This document shows positions 35,601 through 45,975 of a DNA stretch of 46,012 nt, one piece after another. The DNA comes from Vitrella brassicaformis. Lineage: Eukaryota > Sar > Vitrellaceae. Position 1 is the stretch's first letter; each line of letters starts with the position of its first letter. A model generated the notes under the pieces. The model saw nothing but the letters and a program-made list of their open reading frames with translations. It was not told the origin of the DNA and made no database searches. The position numbers and the translations under genes were made by a program. The stretch covers positions 171,110-217,121 of the forward strand of contig CDMY01001057.1 in assembly GCA_001179505.1 (NCBI GenBank). The letters are read 5' to 3'.

Positions 35601-38593
35601 CTGCCGCCTTGCCGGCCTGTCCATCCCTGCTGTGTCCTTGCTGCCCAGCAGTGAGCTTGGGCTGTCGTCATCCTCAGAGCTGTAATCTCCCTCGAGCAGA
35701 CCACCATACCACGCTTCAGCCGATGGCCAGGCCGCCGCAGATGAGGACACACCCTTGGCCGTCGAAGGCTCGACATCGACGGACGGCTCATCATCCTCCA
35801 GCCTGGGGCTGAGGATCGGTCTACTGACGTCAGGGGCGTCCTGCTGGCGCCGAGAGGGAGCGGTGGGCAGTGAGAGCAGCTTGGTCGGTTGGTCCTCACT
35901 TGCTGGCGCTGGTGTGGGTTGAGAGGCTGGGGCGGGTGGAGGGGGCCCGGATGGCTGGGAGGCGGGGCTGCAAAAAAGCAACTCTGCCTCCTCCTTGAGG
36001 CGCTCGTATGCCTTCATGACAACCTGCCAGCCGCCGGGTCCCTGTGAAGCGAACCTACCCACAGACATCCACCACACACATCATGAGGCATGCATGCCCT
36101 GGTGGCTGACCTTGTGTTGTGCATCAATTTGTCTTCCTCACCGTGCTACGTATTTCCAGCAGGCCTCCTCGAGCCTCTTTCTGCTCTCCGCGTCAGCACC
36201 GGCCGACACTATCCGATCCACATGCTGAGTGACACACAGGACGGCTAGAGACTCATTCCTGTCTGGTTGATTCTTCGTGTGTGTCCCTACCGCTCCGACG
36301 TCATGCAGGAGAATCCGCGTTACGCTGAGCGCGTAAGTCTCGTCTAATGATGTGGTCAGGCGGTTGAGGGCCGAGACGGCCTCCTTCTTGGGCCGCAGGT
36401 AACGCCTACATACATGCACACACGCACACATTCACAAATCAGATGATGTGCATATCCGACGGTGTGCATGGGAGCTGTGTGTGGTGTGGCCCACTTGCAG
36501 GCCTTCTCGAGGTCATTGTCGCTCATGGCATGACAGCTGATGGAGGTAGGGATGTCCTCGAACGCTCGTCCAGCCTTGGCGGCCACCTTCTTGTGCTCGG
36601 CCTGTCGGCTGGGCCTCTCTTTGGCCTTCGGCAGTGGTGGCTGGGCTGGGGGAGGGGGCGTGGGAAGGGGCGTGGCCCTCTGCACGTCCGTCGACGCACA
36701 AGCTGCTGAGGGTGCTGTCGCTGCTGTGGGGGTTCCATCTGATGTAGTGGAACCACAAGCCCCGCTTGCAAGACACCCCGCTAGCGGATCCATCATGGGA
36801 CACGTCAGAGTCAAGCAGCTCCTCGACCGACACCAGCACGATGGTCTTGGGAAGTCTGTCAAGGACCACTCCGCGATCCATCAGCTGGTCCATCAGCATC
36901 TGTGCGACTCTAGCAATCTCCATAAAGCGCCCGCCCGTTTCGTTAGCGCCCGCCTCATCCTGCACCTGCTGGATCGTCGCGCCGATCGCCGCCTCCAAGT
37001 GCCTCTGCTCCTGTGGGGATGGGCATGTCGGCGGGGAGGGGTCGCCACTCTCGCACCCGTCGGCCAAACAAACACAGAGGGACTGCATGAACGGACATGC
37101 GGAAAGGGCATGATAAAATGCGTGTGGTTGATGTGTGCTTCCTTACCCCGTGTTTATACAACCGATGTGAGGAAGTGCTCAGCCCGAATTTGTCGCTCCG
37201 CAGGCGAACACACAAGTATCGGTGATGGAGCATGCGTTGCCTGAGGCCGGCAGCGACCTCGTGCTTCCACGCGCCACCAGGCCGACAAATCGACTCATTC
37301 GCCTGCTCGGCGATCTCCGACACAATCCATGCTGCCTCGTCGGGAGGGACGATGTTGCTATGGTTGTCACGAGCGAGCATGCGATTGTACCCCTCCTCAC
37401 TAACGCCGCACGCATCTAGAGGAGTCTTCTCCTGACGCAGATGGACGTCACAGACATGTGGATGCCTGTATGTGTCCGTATTGATGTGTGTTCGCACCTT
37501 GATATCACTGTGCGGCGGCCCACGAGCCGTCTGCTTGGTGTCCGCCGATGATGTGGGCCCGTCGGGCGCGCCGATTGTGCCGTCGAGATGGGCCGGGAAG
37601 ACGAAGGGCGACGAGCTGCCGACAAGGGCAGGGGCCTTACCCTGCTGCTGGGGGAGGTCTCTGTCGTGCTGGGGGAAGAAAAGGCCTGGCTCTTGCTCAT
37701 CCTCCTCGTGTGAGTCGCCGAGGTGCGTCTCGTCTGACGGCTTGGAGGAGTGGGGGTTCTTCTCCAGCAGGATTCTCAACTCCTCCGAGAGGGAGTGGAG
37801 CAGGCTGATGTTCCCCTGCTTCTGCACCTTGTCGGCACTATCCTGGCTGCTGGTGGCACCCTTCTCGAGCCGCGAGTGCCGCTCCTTGCTGCCCTGACCG
37901 GCCTTGCTCTCATCGTCAGACCCATCGTCGTTGTAAGCCCGCCGGCGAGCCCGCCGCTGGGTGGCGCCTGATGCCGATGACGGCGGGATGCCGAGGGTAC
38001 TGTTGAGGTTGTTGCCGAAGAAGAGGGGCGAGCCCTGCTGGCCGAGGCAGTCGACCTCGCCCAGCTGTGAGGGGTCGCCAAAGTTGGGCATCATATCTTG
38101 CTGCAGCTTCCTTTCTCGCTCCTTGTCCTCGTTTGAGTCGCTGAAGGTCGGTTTGGAGAAGTAGCGGTTCTGCTCGATCTCTCCCTGACGCGACTGCAGC
38201 AGGCTGAGGTTCTCCTCAACCACGCTCAGCTGCCTTCGCCGTGCCGCAATGTCCGCGGGGTCGCCTGGCTGCTCGTGGTCGTTTTCACCTTCACCACCTT
38301 CGTTGTCATTGGCCTGATTGTCGACAATCCCGCCTCTGTCCCGCACCATCTCGCGGATCTTCTGGCGCATCATGACCTCGCTCAGTCCTGTCAGCTCCTT
38401 GTTGCCCAGCACCGAGTGGGGGCTGTCGTCCTCCTCAGAGCTGTGCCCGACAGCCAAACCCTCACACGCCCCTGATGGAGCTGATGGAGCCGAACCAAAC
38501 TCCACGGGGCCAGCCATGGCCTGTGCGGCCAGGCCCTGAGCCAGATTGCGGCTGAGAAAGGCTCTGCCAGGGGTCGGGCCACCACCACCCTGC

Positions 38594-38624
<31 letters not shown>

Positions 38625-39852
38625 TGAGGCGAGTGCTGCTGGCCTGTGGTGGGGCGGGGCGGCTGGGTTGGCGGCTCGAGAGGTCTGCATCGTCATCGCT
38701 GTCCTCTCTGCCGGCACCGACGCGATCTGCGTTGGTTCCCGCCTGATGAATTCAGTCGATCAACCAGCCAACCAACCAGTGACAGGCATGCAGAGGTGTG
38801 TGTGCGTGTGCGTGCATCTGGATTTCTGCATCTGTCTGTCTGTGTGTCTGTCTGTCTGTCTGTCTGTCGTGTCATGATTACCGACCTGGCTGTTCTGAAT
38901 TATCTTCCCCACCCAGTCGTTCACAGCCTTCTTCTGTAGAGTGTCCTCTTCCTGTTGGGTCCCCTCGGTCGCCGATCTCATGCTCACCGGTTGCCCTTCC
39001 AAATCCCGCTTCACATCCCGCTCCCTCCCGCCTTCCCTGCGACTTGACGCCACGTGGCTCCTGCTCCCGCTCGCAACCCGGCGGCTCCCTGACGCCTCCT
39101 GACCTGGTCGTCTCGCCCGCAGGTAGTCGCCCTCCCTGACAGGCAGAGACTCCTCCTCATTCTTGTCCTCGTAGAGAGCCTTCCTGGTGCTGCCGGTCAG
39201 GCCTTTGCGCAGGTTCTCGGAGAATGATGATGTGCTCATCGGCAGAATGCGGTCCTGCTGCTTCTGCACCTTCTCGGGGTTCTCTTCCTGTTGGTTCCCC
39301 TCGGTCGCCGATCTCATGCTCACAGGCTGCCCCTCCACATCCCGCTTCACACCCCTCTCCCTCTCGCTGCGACTCGACGCCACGTGGCTCCTGCTCCCGC
39401 CTGCAACCCGGCGGCTCCCTGACGCCTCCTGACCTGGTCGGCCCACTCGCAGGTTGTCGCCCTCTCTGACGGGCGGAGGCTCCTCCTCATTCTTGTCCTC
39501 GTACAGCGCCCTCCTGGTGCTGCCGGTGAGGCCTTTGCGCAGGTTCTCGAAGAATGATGATGTGCTCACCGGGTCAGCACCCTGCACGCTGTATCCATCT
39601 GACGCAGAGAGTGTGTTGGAGCAGACCTGCTGCACACACACGACAACATCATGCATGGTGTGCGATGACAACATCTTGCTTTCCCGCCTTCTCGCGTTTG
39701 TTTTGCACACTGACCTGCTGCCTGGTCCGAGTGTTTTGGCCTCCACTGCCCGGCTCCACGTGTGGCCGCACCGCTCCCTCCCTCTCGGTGTGAGCAGCAG
39801 CCGCTGGGCGCCCGCTGCCAGCCAGGCCTCGCTGCTGCTTGAAGTCGCTCAT
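29612..39852 (-). CDS. Giant ankyrin / coiled-coil / RING-type protein
   Basis: Thirty minus-strand exons join with unbroken phase to 2,692 residues. Starts: 39852, 39629, 38742, 37431, 37082, 36679, 36405, 36224, 36054, 34548, 34416, 34251, 34083, 33643, 33488, 32963, 32809, 32645, 32418, 31932, 31723, 31512, 31255, 31094, 30937, 30769, 30471, 30292, 30106, 29806; stop 29612. Order: disordered N-terminus with two 110-residue repeats (47-294); disordered module (295-709); helical region; a second disordered module; ankyrin block 1 (about 1390-1746) with DTPLHLAAIRGWPSLVEWLL; ankyrin block 2 (1747-2203) with NSLLHLEAINGWSRMIEWLL; a Glu/Arg coiled coil (2170-2600); and a C-terminal RING (CVMC ... 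FFPCLQKCLCEGC ... CPMC). Ankyrin-RING proteins are usually E3 ubiquitin ligases with ankyrin repeats binding substrate. The RING ligand His is replaced by Gln. Two separate genes remain possible, but no start or stop separates them. Confidence 0.7.
31798..35010 (-). repeat. Tandem duplication of a six-exon ankyrin block
   Basis: Block 1 is the end of the exon 36054-34652 plus exons 34548, 34416, 34251, 34083 and 33643. Block 2 is exons 33488, 32963, 32809, 32645, 32418 and 31932. Corresponding pieces align: VRAVRELCGENELVPAEGR with AREACAHDLLTPEGRRKRV; LLAYNADVN with LVEYNTDVN; LLRFLLREAGADPSV with VLDFLLRQPHADPSV; and VATIEVLDAEGL with VATLEVLDRHGL. Intron phases match at four of the corresponding junctions (1, 0, 1 and a final 0). 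One intron (between 34147 and 34083) has shifted in position relative to block 2. Confidence 0.8.
35199..37715 (-). repeat. Duplicated disordered module within the ankyrin-RING gene
   Basis: Positions 37507-37715 and 35199-35405 encode almost the same sequence: PQHDRDLPQQQGKAP, VGSSSPFVFPAHL and APDGPTSSADTK are shared. The two copies lie in different exons (38742-37498 and 36054-34652), so a segment was copied into a second exon of the same gene. Confidence 0.85.
37936..38760 (-). repeat. Coding module shared with the gene at 1393-4011
   Basis: Parts of this stretch match 2105-2595 and 2600-2790 at high DNA identity, including QASSTRLKQQ, GEIEQNRYFSKPTFSD, NNLNSTLGIPPSSASG and QRRARRRA. The match extends across the splice acceptor: CATCAG|GCGGG is present at 38743 and at 2772, and some intron bases upstream are also alike. 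Confidence 0.85.
38590..38622 (-). repeat. CAG/CAA run encoding eleven glutamines
   Basis: Eleven consecutive Gln codons (one CAA among CAGs) follow STRLK in the ankyrin-RING gene. Both copies of the same module in the gene at 1393-4011 have only QQRQQQ here, so this copy has expanded. Confidence 0.85.
38920..39568 (-). repeat. Two tandem 330-base coding repeats (110 residues each)
   Basis: Within exon 39629-38886, two units repeat with a 330-base period. Shared peptide motifs are STSSF.ENLRKGLTGST, ALYEDKNEEE, PGQEASGSRRVA and EGQPVSMRSATEG. High identity at the DNA level suggests a recent duplication. Confidence 0.85.
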
Positions 39853-40438
39853 CACTCTGACGCGGGACTCGCGGCGGGAGAATGCTCACGGCGAGCGAGA
39901 TCCGATGAGGTGCAGAGTCATCTGAGCTTCTCGACGAAACTTCACGATCAGATCTACTGAATACAGACTGCTTCTCTCACGTGGTGCATCCCTACAGCCC
40001 CTTTGGGGAGGGAAAGGCCAGAAGCAAAGAAAGCTCGCAGGTTAACAGGAGGTCTTGTTCAAGGAGAAGAGGGAAGCAACAAATACTGGCGAACACACGG
40101 ATGGGTGAATGATGAATGAATGAATGAATGAATCAACAATTAAGCGATTGTCAATGAGTGAGCGAATGGATGATGAGAACGGCACTCACGCACATTGAAT
40201 TTGTGGGCAGAAAATGTGCAGACAAGACGACAACCAACCTCACGGTGACATCCTCCAGCACGGTGTCAAAGTCATCATTCAATGCATGCATACGTCACAC
40301 ACGTCAGTGCATGCGCCATGAGTGACGCGGGAAGCAAAGTGGTCTGCCCGCTTCTCCCATCTCACACTAGCTATGCTATCTACAGACCGGCCGGCGAGTC
40401 AGTCAGCGAGGGAGTGAGTGATTCATAGCGTCGGCTGG
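39853..40438. promoter_or_regulatory. Spacer upstream of the ankyrin-RING gene; AGCTCGC at 40032-40038
   Basis: This spacer lies between the ankyrin-RING start and the 3' end of the dynactin-like gene. It contains AGCTCGC at 40032-40038, 180 bases upstream of the ATG at 39852, and a GAAT tetranucleotide run at 40111-40133. No gene is seen. Confidence 0.4.
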
Positions 40439-41307
40439 TCACTTGGTGCCTTTGTTCTTCTCCAGTTCCTTGATGATGAGGTCCCACTGCACCAGCAGAG
40501 TCGAGATGGCATTCATCTGAGGAATGGATGGATTCATCAATCACCACACGCAAGACACCCATCCATCAATCACGCATTCAGGACCATTCGTGTCGGAGGT
40601 GTGTGCGGAGGAGCTCACCGTCATGGCGTAGTTGTCGACCAGCTGCTCCACCTCCTGGTTGAGCCGCACCGTCGCGTCAGCCAACAGGTGGCCTCGCGAC
40701 TCGATCTTCTCCAACTGCTTGGCGTACGTGGGCATCTCTGCATCAACACACACACACACACACACACACACAGATACACATACACATACACATTGCATGG
40801 TGTCGTGTGTGTCATGCCGACCCACTCCATCTCACCCTTCATGATAGGTGGGTTGATGAACTGCTCCATCTCCTCCACTTCCTTGAGCTGCTGGGCTGTC
40901 TGGCGTAGGAAGTCGGCCTGCTCCAACACATACGCCCGCTTGGCCGCCGTGTTCATGACAACGTCAGACAGATCCGCATGCTCCGCCTTCAGCCACGACT
41001 GAATGCTCTTGTCTGAACAGACAGACAGACAGACAGACAGCCAGACAGACATGGATGAACCAACCGCCAAAGAGGATGCAGCGTCATCTCTCTCGCGTCG
41101 TGTAGGCCTACATCGCTCTTCAAATTCGCGGATGGGACCCTCGAAAATGCGGTTGCACTTGCCGGTGAGCTCCGCTATCTGCTTCTTGACCGACACGGGC
41201 TTGCCGCCCCCTTTCTGGCCCTCCATGTCTGCCATCCCCAGCAGCGCCTCGCACATGTCCACCCGCTTCTCCAAACGCTCCAGATGAGCCCTCACGTCCA
41301 CATTCAT
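40439..41307 (-). CDS. DCTN3: Dynactin subunit 3 (p22/p24)-like protein
   Basis: Four minus-strand exons join in phase: 41307-41112, 41012-40836, 40737-40619 and 40516-40439, giving 189 residues, close to the 186 of human DCTN3. The protein is almost wholly alpha-helical and coiled-coil: LERLEKRVDMCEALLG at the start, AKRAYVLEQADFLRQTAQQL in the middle, and a final helix STLLVQWDLIIKELEKNKG that matches the family's C-terminal helix pattern. p22/p24 is a shoulder component of the dynactin complex, which links dynein to cargo and microtubules. The family is weakly conserved, so the call rests on length, heptads and the end motif; another small coiled-coil protein cannot be excluded. It is divergent from the AlgH gene, 236 bases apart. 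Confidence 0.6.
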
Positions 41308-41433
41308 CCTGGCGAACGTCCACAAAAAATGAAGGCAGCTTGCTCGCGAAGTCCTGGGTGACACACAACCCGCCTCAGGGCGCCTCAAGAACGAGGAAAG
41401 AAGACCTCTCGTATCCTCCCCTCTCGCCCCACA

Positions 41434-41440
41434 AGCTCGC
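41434..41440. promoter_or_regulatory. AGCTCGC word in a divergent promoter
   Basis: AGCTCGC at 41434-41440 sits between the dynactin-like start (41307) and the AlgH-like start (41544), about 105-130 bases from each. Confidence 0.4.
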
Positions 41441-41543
41441 AGCCGAAGTGGGAAAGGGAAGAAGGCAAGGAACCAGCAACCGGCTGATACGATTGTGACA
41501 ATCGGCTTGCCTGATCAAGCGTCCGAGCGAGATCGGCAGTTGC

Positions 41544-43656
41544 ATGATGTCGGTGATAGGCCGGAGCATCTATCGCAGCGCCCTGAGGGCGGCAGCGAGG
41601 ATAGATGAATCTCCCGTCAACAAGTACGCCACCCAGCACAGATGCATTCACCCAGATCCTTCAATGCACACCACACACATGATCTGTGCACATGGTGTGT
41701 GCAGGTCGCTGGTCTTCTCCCGCCCCACCTCTATCTGGAATCGCCGTGACCGCTCCATCCTCCACTTCCCGCCCTCACACTCAGGCGATGCAGATCAGCG
41801 GCCCGCCACGTCTGCAGCAGACGCCCTGCTCAGAGAATTCACATCGGGAGGCGAGCACTACCGCCCTGAGGCCTCGCTGCTGCACGTGCTGAGGTCGCAT
41901 TTCAGGCAAAAGAGGGCGCCGGGCGAGCTGAGCGACCTCGAGGGCACCGGGGGCTTCAGGCTGTTGAGGCAGCTCAACAACGTGGTCGACACCTTCGAGA
42001 GGTTCCCGCCGCCCGTGACGTTCCCGCATGTGTTGGGGAGTGACATCCCTGCGCTGCCGTACCACCCTGTGCCGCTCTCGGAGGACAAGCTGAGGGTGGG
42101 CTCACTGCTCGTGGCACACCCGGCGGCATGTGTCTTCCAGGTCAGGCAGAGCGGCAGCAAACCACACACGGATGGTCACCTGTTTCTCTTCTGTGTGTGT
42201 GGGTGTTGATGTCCGTCAGCCGGTGCTTTATCGCAGTGTGATTCTGTTGACCCACGCCCTTGACGGCTCCATCATGGGAGTGGTGCTCAACCACCCCCTG
42301 CCCACCACAGTCGGCCACTTCCTGCAACAATCAAGGGAAAACCCGACAACACAACAGCAACCGCAGCAACCACAGCAACCACAGCAGCAGACCTCGCCCC
42401 CGTCCCCCCCTTCACCCCCCTCCACCCCTCCAGAGGCCTCCCCCTCCCCTGCCCCTCCGAAAGAGCAGGAGGCAGCACCAGCACCAACACCAGGGAGTGA
42501 GGAGACCAAGGCGGCAGACGAGGGCAAAAAGGGCAGTGAGGCGGCCATACCTGAAGGCACCGGCAGTGGGAGCTCGTCAAAGTCCCCTGACTTCGAGAGG
42601 CTGCTGGAGCCCTTTGCGCACAATCGGCTGTTCAGGGGCGGCGATGCACTCGAAAGAAAGTCAGGCACACGCAATGCAGCACAACACAGCATAGCACAAT
42701 TCAAGGAAGTGCTTCCAGATGAGCGCGCGGATGATCTCTGTCTGTGTGCAGTGTGGTGATAGTGCATGACGTCGAGGAGGTGGAGTCGAAGCGGCTCATC
42801 ACTCCGGGTCTGTTCCTGGGAGCTGACCTTGAACAGGCAGCCGAATTGGTCAGTCAGTCGGACAGATACACAATCTCATAGAGACGCCCATGACAGCCGG
42901 CGTGTGTCCATCTCTGCGCTTTTCAGGTTCGGAGTGGCAAGGTGGCGCCATCTCGGTTCCGATTCTTCCTTGGTAGACAAACCGGCTGCATGAGGGACAG
43001 GACATCGAAGCATCCACACATTTCTGTTGGTGTTACTCTTGTTGCCCAGGAATGTGCGGCTGGACCGTCCCTCAACTGCAGGTATTGTACGCCATGAATG
43101 CTGCCACACAGACAGACAGTCTCAAGTGGCTGACCTGGTATGTTACCTCTCTTCTGTGCAGCTTGAGTGCGACCGCCATGTGTGGTTCGTATCACGGGAG
43201 GAGTTTTCATCCGATGACACAGCGGCCAACGCGACAGACGCCTCACAGCCAAAGGACGAGACCAGCACCGCCGCACCCACTCAGGAGGCCCAGGCCCCTC
43301 GTGGCAGCCCCAGGGAACGCGCAGCCATCGAGCGGTTTGCGTTTGTCGATGTGCGTGATGAGGAGGAGCTGAAGGACTTCCGCGCCTCTCTGTGGGGGTC
43401 GGCGATGCAGAGTCTGGGGAAGGGGGGCGGCGGCGAGGAGTTCCAGAGGCTGGCCGAGTTCCCAAGGGGAGATGTCGTCTTCAAGTGAGGGCGGCGGAGG
43501 AGGACGCAGCACCTCGTGGGCGCATCTAGGTTGCATGTTATGTTGTTTGTGTGTTTGCGCCATCTCAGGGGCATCCAGGAGTTGGCTGAGCGACACTTTG
43601 AGGAGCACTATCGGCCCGTACTGACTTCGCTGCATCCTGCAGGGCCGTCAGCATAG
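41544..43656 (+). CDS. AlgH/UPF0301 (DUF179) family protein with low-complexity insertions
   Basis: Eight exons join in phase: 41544-41623, 41705-42140, 42220-42659, 42752-42848, 42927-42972, 43050-43081, 43162-43484 and 43569-43656, giving 513 residues. The family hallmarks are in order: GSLLVAHPAACVFQ, then YRSVILLTHALDGSIMGVVL, NHPLP, LFRGGDALE, LFLGADLE, RFRFFLGMCGWTVPQLQ and HVWFV. Bacterial AlgH is about 185 residues and its role is unclear; plant homologues are plastid-targeted. This protein adds an Arg-rich, targeting-like N-terminus, a Gln/Pro/Glu/Ser-rich insertion of about 80 residues after the NHPLP strand, and an acidic Ala/Thr insertion after WFVSREEF. The intron 41624-41704 is a multiple of three and open, so it may be retained. 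Confidence 0.8.
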
Positions 43657-43950
43657 CCACGGCTAGAAACGAAGGGAATGGGGATTCATCGTCTGAGTGA
43701 CTGACTGACCCGCCAACGGGTTGCTGACAGTTCACTGCACAGTTGTCAGTGCAAATCAGTGACTTGTGAGTTGTTATGAGCGCTACGACGTTGACGAGAT
43801 GGACACTGTGACATTTGGCGATGTTGAAAGGTTTGAGATCTGCTTGCAGGGGTAAGGCGCTAGGGCGGGCGTGAACCCATCGTGATGCAGAGATCTGATC
43901 TCTGAGGGAAAAAGGAAAAGAGAGCATACAGCGCCCTGCCTCCCTCCCCC

Positions 43951-44904
43951 ATGACCCACTCAGCAGACCCCGCTGTTGATTCGAGGCCGAGAACAGCCCC
44001 AGCCACCCTCCATCACCACTACGACGCAGCAGCTGCCATCAAGGACAACTGCTACTGCATTGGCGACTCCACAGACTGGCAGAGCGCCAACATCGTCGAG
44101 CTGCTCGACCTCAAGCCCGGCCACCGAGTCGTCGACATGGGAGCGGGTGAGGGAGGAAAGGAAAAATGGATGGAACCACCAGGATCTCTTCTCAAGCATT
44201 CCTGCTGCCTCTTTCTCTGTCTGCAGGTGATGGGGCCTTCGCATCTGTCATCCACAGGCGGGCCTCACTGCGGCGGCGCACTGTTTGTGTGGACCCTTCC
44301 GCCAACATGACAGCCAAGGCGCAGCAGCGGCCAAGCGTCGAGGCCGTCAACGAAGACTGCATCACCTTCACCACGCGGCCAGAGGAGAGCTACGACAGGA
44401 TCTTCTTCAAGGAGGTGGTGCACCACCTGCCCATAGCGGACCTCCCATCCATCTTCCGCAACGTCCACAAGCAGCTGACGCCCGGCGGTGTGGTGCTCAT
44501 CGCCACGCGACCGAAGTCGGCAGACCATGTGCCCATATTTCCACGCGCGCGGGAGGTGTGGAGTGCCAATCAGCCTGCTGAGGAGGTGTTCCTGGGTGCT
44601 CTGCGGGATGGCGGCTTTGACGACGTGACTGTGGAGAAGCGGGGGTTTGCCATGCGTGTGCCTAGGGATGAGTGGCTGGCGCTGTGTCGGTCTCGGTTCT
44701 GGTCGTGCTTCGCGCCACTGACCGACGATGAGATGGAGAAGGTGAGCAGACGACAGGAGCGGACAGGCGAGAGAGAAGGAACTTGGGAAGTGAATGTATC
44801 TTTGTTTGTGTTTTCAGGGTATGGCTGACTTGGAGAGGTCCCTGGCTGGTGTGGATGTGGTCGAGTGGACCGACACATACATCTACATCAAGGCGAGCAA
44901 GTAG
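43951..44904 (+). CDS. Class I SAM-dependent methyltransferase
   Basis: Three exons join in phase: 43951-44146, 44227-44741 and 44818-44904 (stop TAG), giving 265 residues. The first junction restores the SAM-binding motif I: HRVVDMGAG|DGAFASVI. A later acidic strand (TVCVDPSANM) fits motif II, SYDRIFFKEVVHHLP fits the Methyltransf_11-type post-motif, and LTPGGVVLIATRP fits motif III. The final exon encodes DTYIYIKASK. The substrate cannot be told. There is no obvious targeting peptide. Confidence 0.8.
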
Positions 44905-45306
44905 CAGACAGGCCATGAGTTGACACCATTTAGTGCCGTGTGTATGCTGCTGCTTCAAAGAAACAGGAATGCAACTCACTGTATGTATCCTTTACATCCG
45001 TGTGCACAAACAGGAAAGGCTCAAGATAGGATTCGGCTTCCAGGCCGCAGTAGATCAGTGCTGTCAAAATCCGCAGTGCAGATGATAGATCTCCGCCTTG
45101 GGTGGCAGTCTGCAAACGTAGCCGCCTATATCCGCCGCCATATAAGGATCAGAAAGCTTCCAGCCTCCGTGCAAGCTTTCGATGGATCGCCAGGAACAAA
45201 AAAGAGCGTGTTTCATCACATTTTGGCCAGAAGGGCACTCCTGTAGCGTTGTAGGACCGCCACACATCGGAAGATTAGCGAAAAGTTGGGAGAGGTGTGT
45301 GGTGAG
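44905..45306. other. Non-repetitive spacer, no gene resolved
   Basis: Unlike other spacers this one is not dominated by simple repeats. Both strands have open frames of about 65-108 codons (44920-45246 plus and 45064-45267 minus), but neither has a recognisable motif, splice chain or clear codon preference. It probably holds the 3' flank of the methyltransferase and the promoter of the BTB gene. Confidence 0.45.
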
Positions 45307-45802
45307 ATGACTGAGGCGTCGTCGCTGGTGAAGGTGGTCGTGGGATCAGGCGATGCGCAGCAAACCTTCTACGAGCACAAGGTGAGGTCCAGCAGAAATG
45401 GGTGGCTGACAGCGGAGGGTGAATGGTGTCGCCCACATGCTTTTGTGTGTGACTGCACTGCAGGGGTGAGGTACTCGCGTTACTTCGCTGCCGCTCTCGA
45501 TGGTGATGGGTTCGCCGAGAACGCCGCCCAGTCTGTCGAGGTGCCCTCCATCCATCCCGAGACCTTCAAGCACATGAGCTGGCTGCTCCGCTCGGCAGAT
45601 GTGAGCGACCCGCAGGTAGAACTACAGCTCCATGTGGACCGATAAGTGATTTGCTTGCTCTGTTCTTGCATTTCAGGTCCTCAAGGCACAGATGGCCGGC
45701 ATGAAGTGTCAGAATAGGGGGGAGAGAGTCGGGGAGAATGGTGAAGAGAGGATCTGCCGGGCGGTCAGTCCCCGGATAAAGGATGAAGTCAATGCAACGT
45801 AA
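45307..45802 (+). CDS. BTB/POZ-domain protein, short or continuing beyond the window
   Basis: Three exons are proposed: 45307-45386, 45471-45615 and 45677-45802 (stop TAA), 116 residues. Joining the first two gives FYEHKVRYSRYFAAALDGDGF followed by VEVPSIHPETFKHMSWLL, the BTB signature (His-Lys, then SRYF, then a conserved strand and helix). BTB domains mediate dimerisation and often recruit cullin-3 ligases. The first intron is flanked by the direct repeat GGTGAGGT, so the exact cut is ambiguous; I chose the GT-AG option. Reading straight through 45307-45645 also stays open. The C-terminal third is Arg/Glu-rich and unlike a BTB domain. The stop overlaps ACGTAAGG, a good donor, so the gene may continue to an exon outside the window. 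Confidence 0.55.
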
Positions 45803-45953
45803 GGTCTGTGGATTTTGTGGAGAGTCCACGTAGGACATGTAGTATGCGTCAGTCCATTCTGTCTGACGTCCTGTCCGCCATGGCCTGTCTCATGGAACGG
45901 ACAAAGACTCAACAGCCGTCCTGTCTCACAGATCAGTGGATCGTCGGTCTATG

Positions 45954-45975
45954 AACCCTAGACCCTAAACCCTGG
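45954..45975. repeat. Degenerate telomere-like repeat
   Basis: Two and a half copies of CCCTAAA/CCCTAGA are found in a row. CCCTAAA is the complement of the plant-type telomere repeat TTTAGGG. It is too short to be a telomere and may be an interstitial trace. Confidence 0.5.

Noticed and set aside
29612-39852. Splitting the ankyrin-RING locus into separate ankyrin and RING genes
   Set aside because: All 29 junctions keep phase and no stop, start context or AGCTCGC word lies between the parts. A single gene is simpler, though cDNA is lacking.
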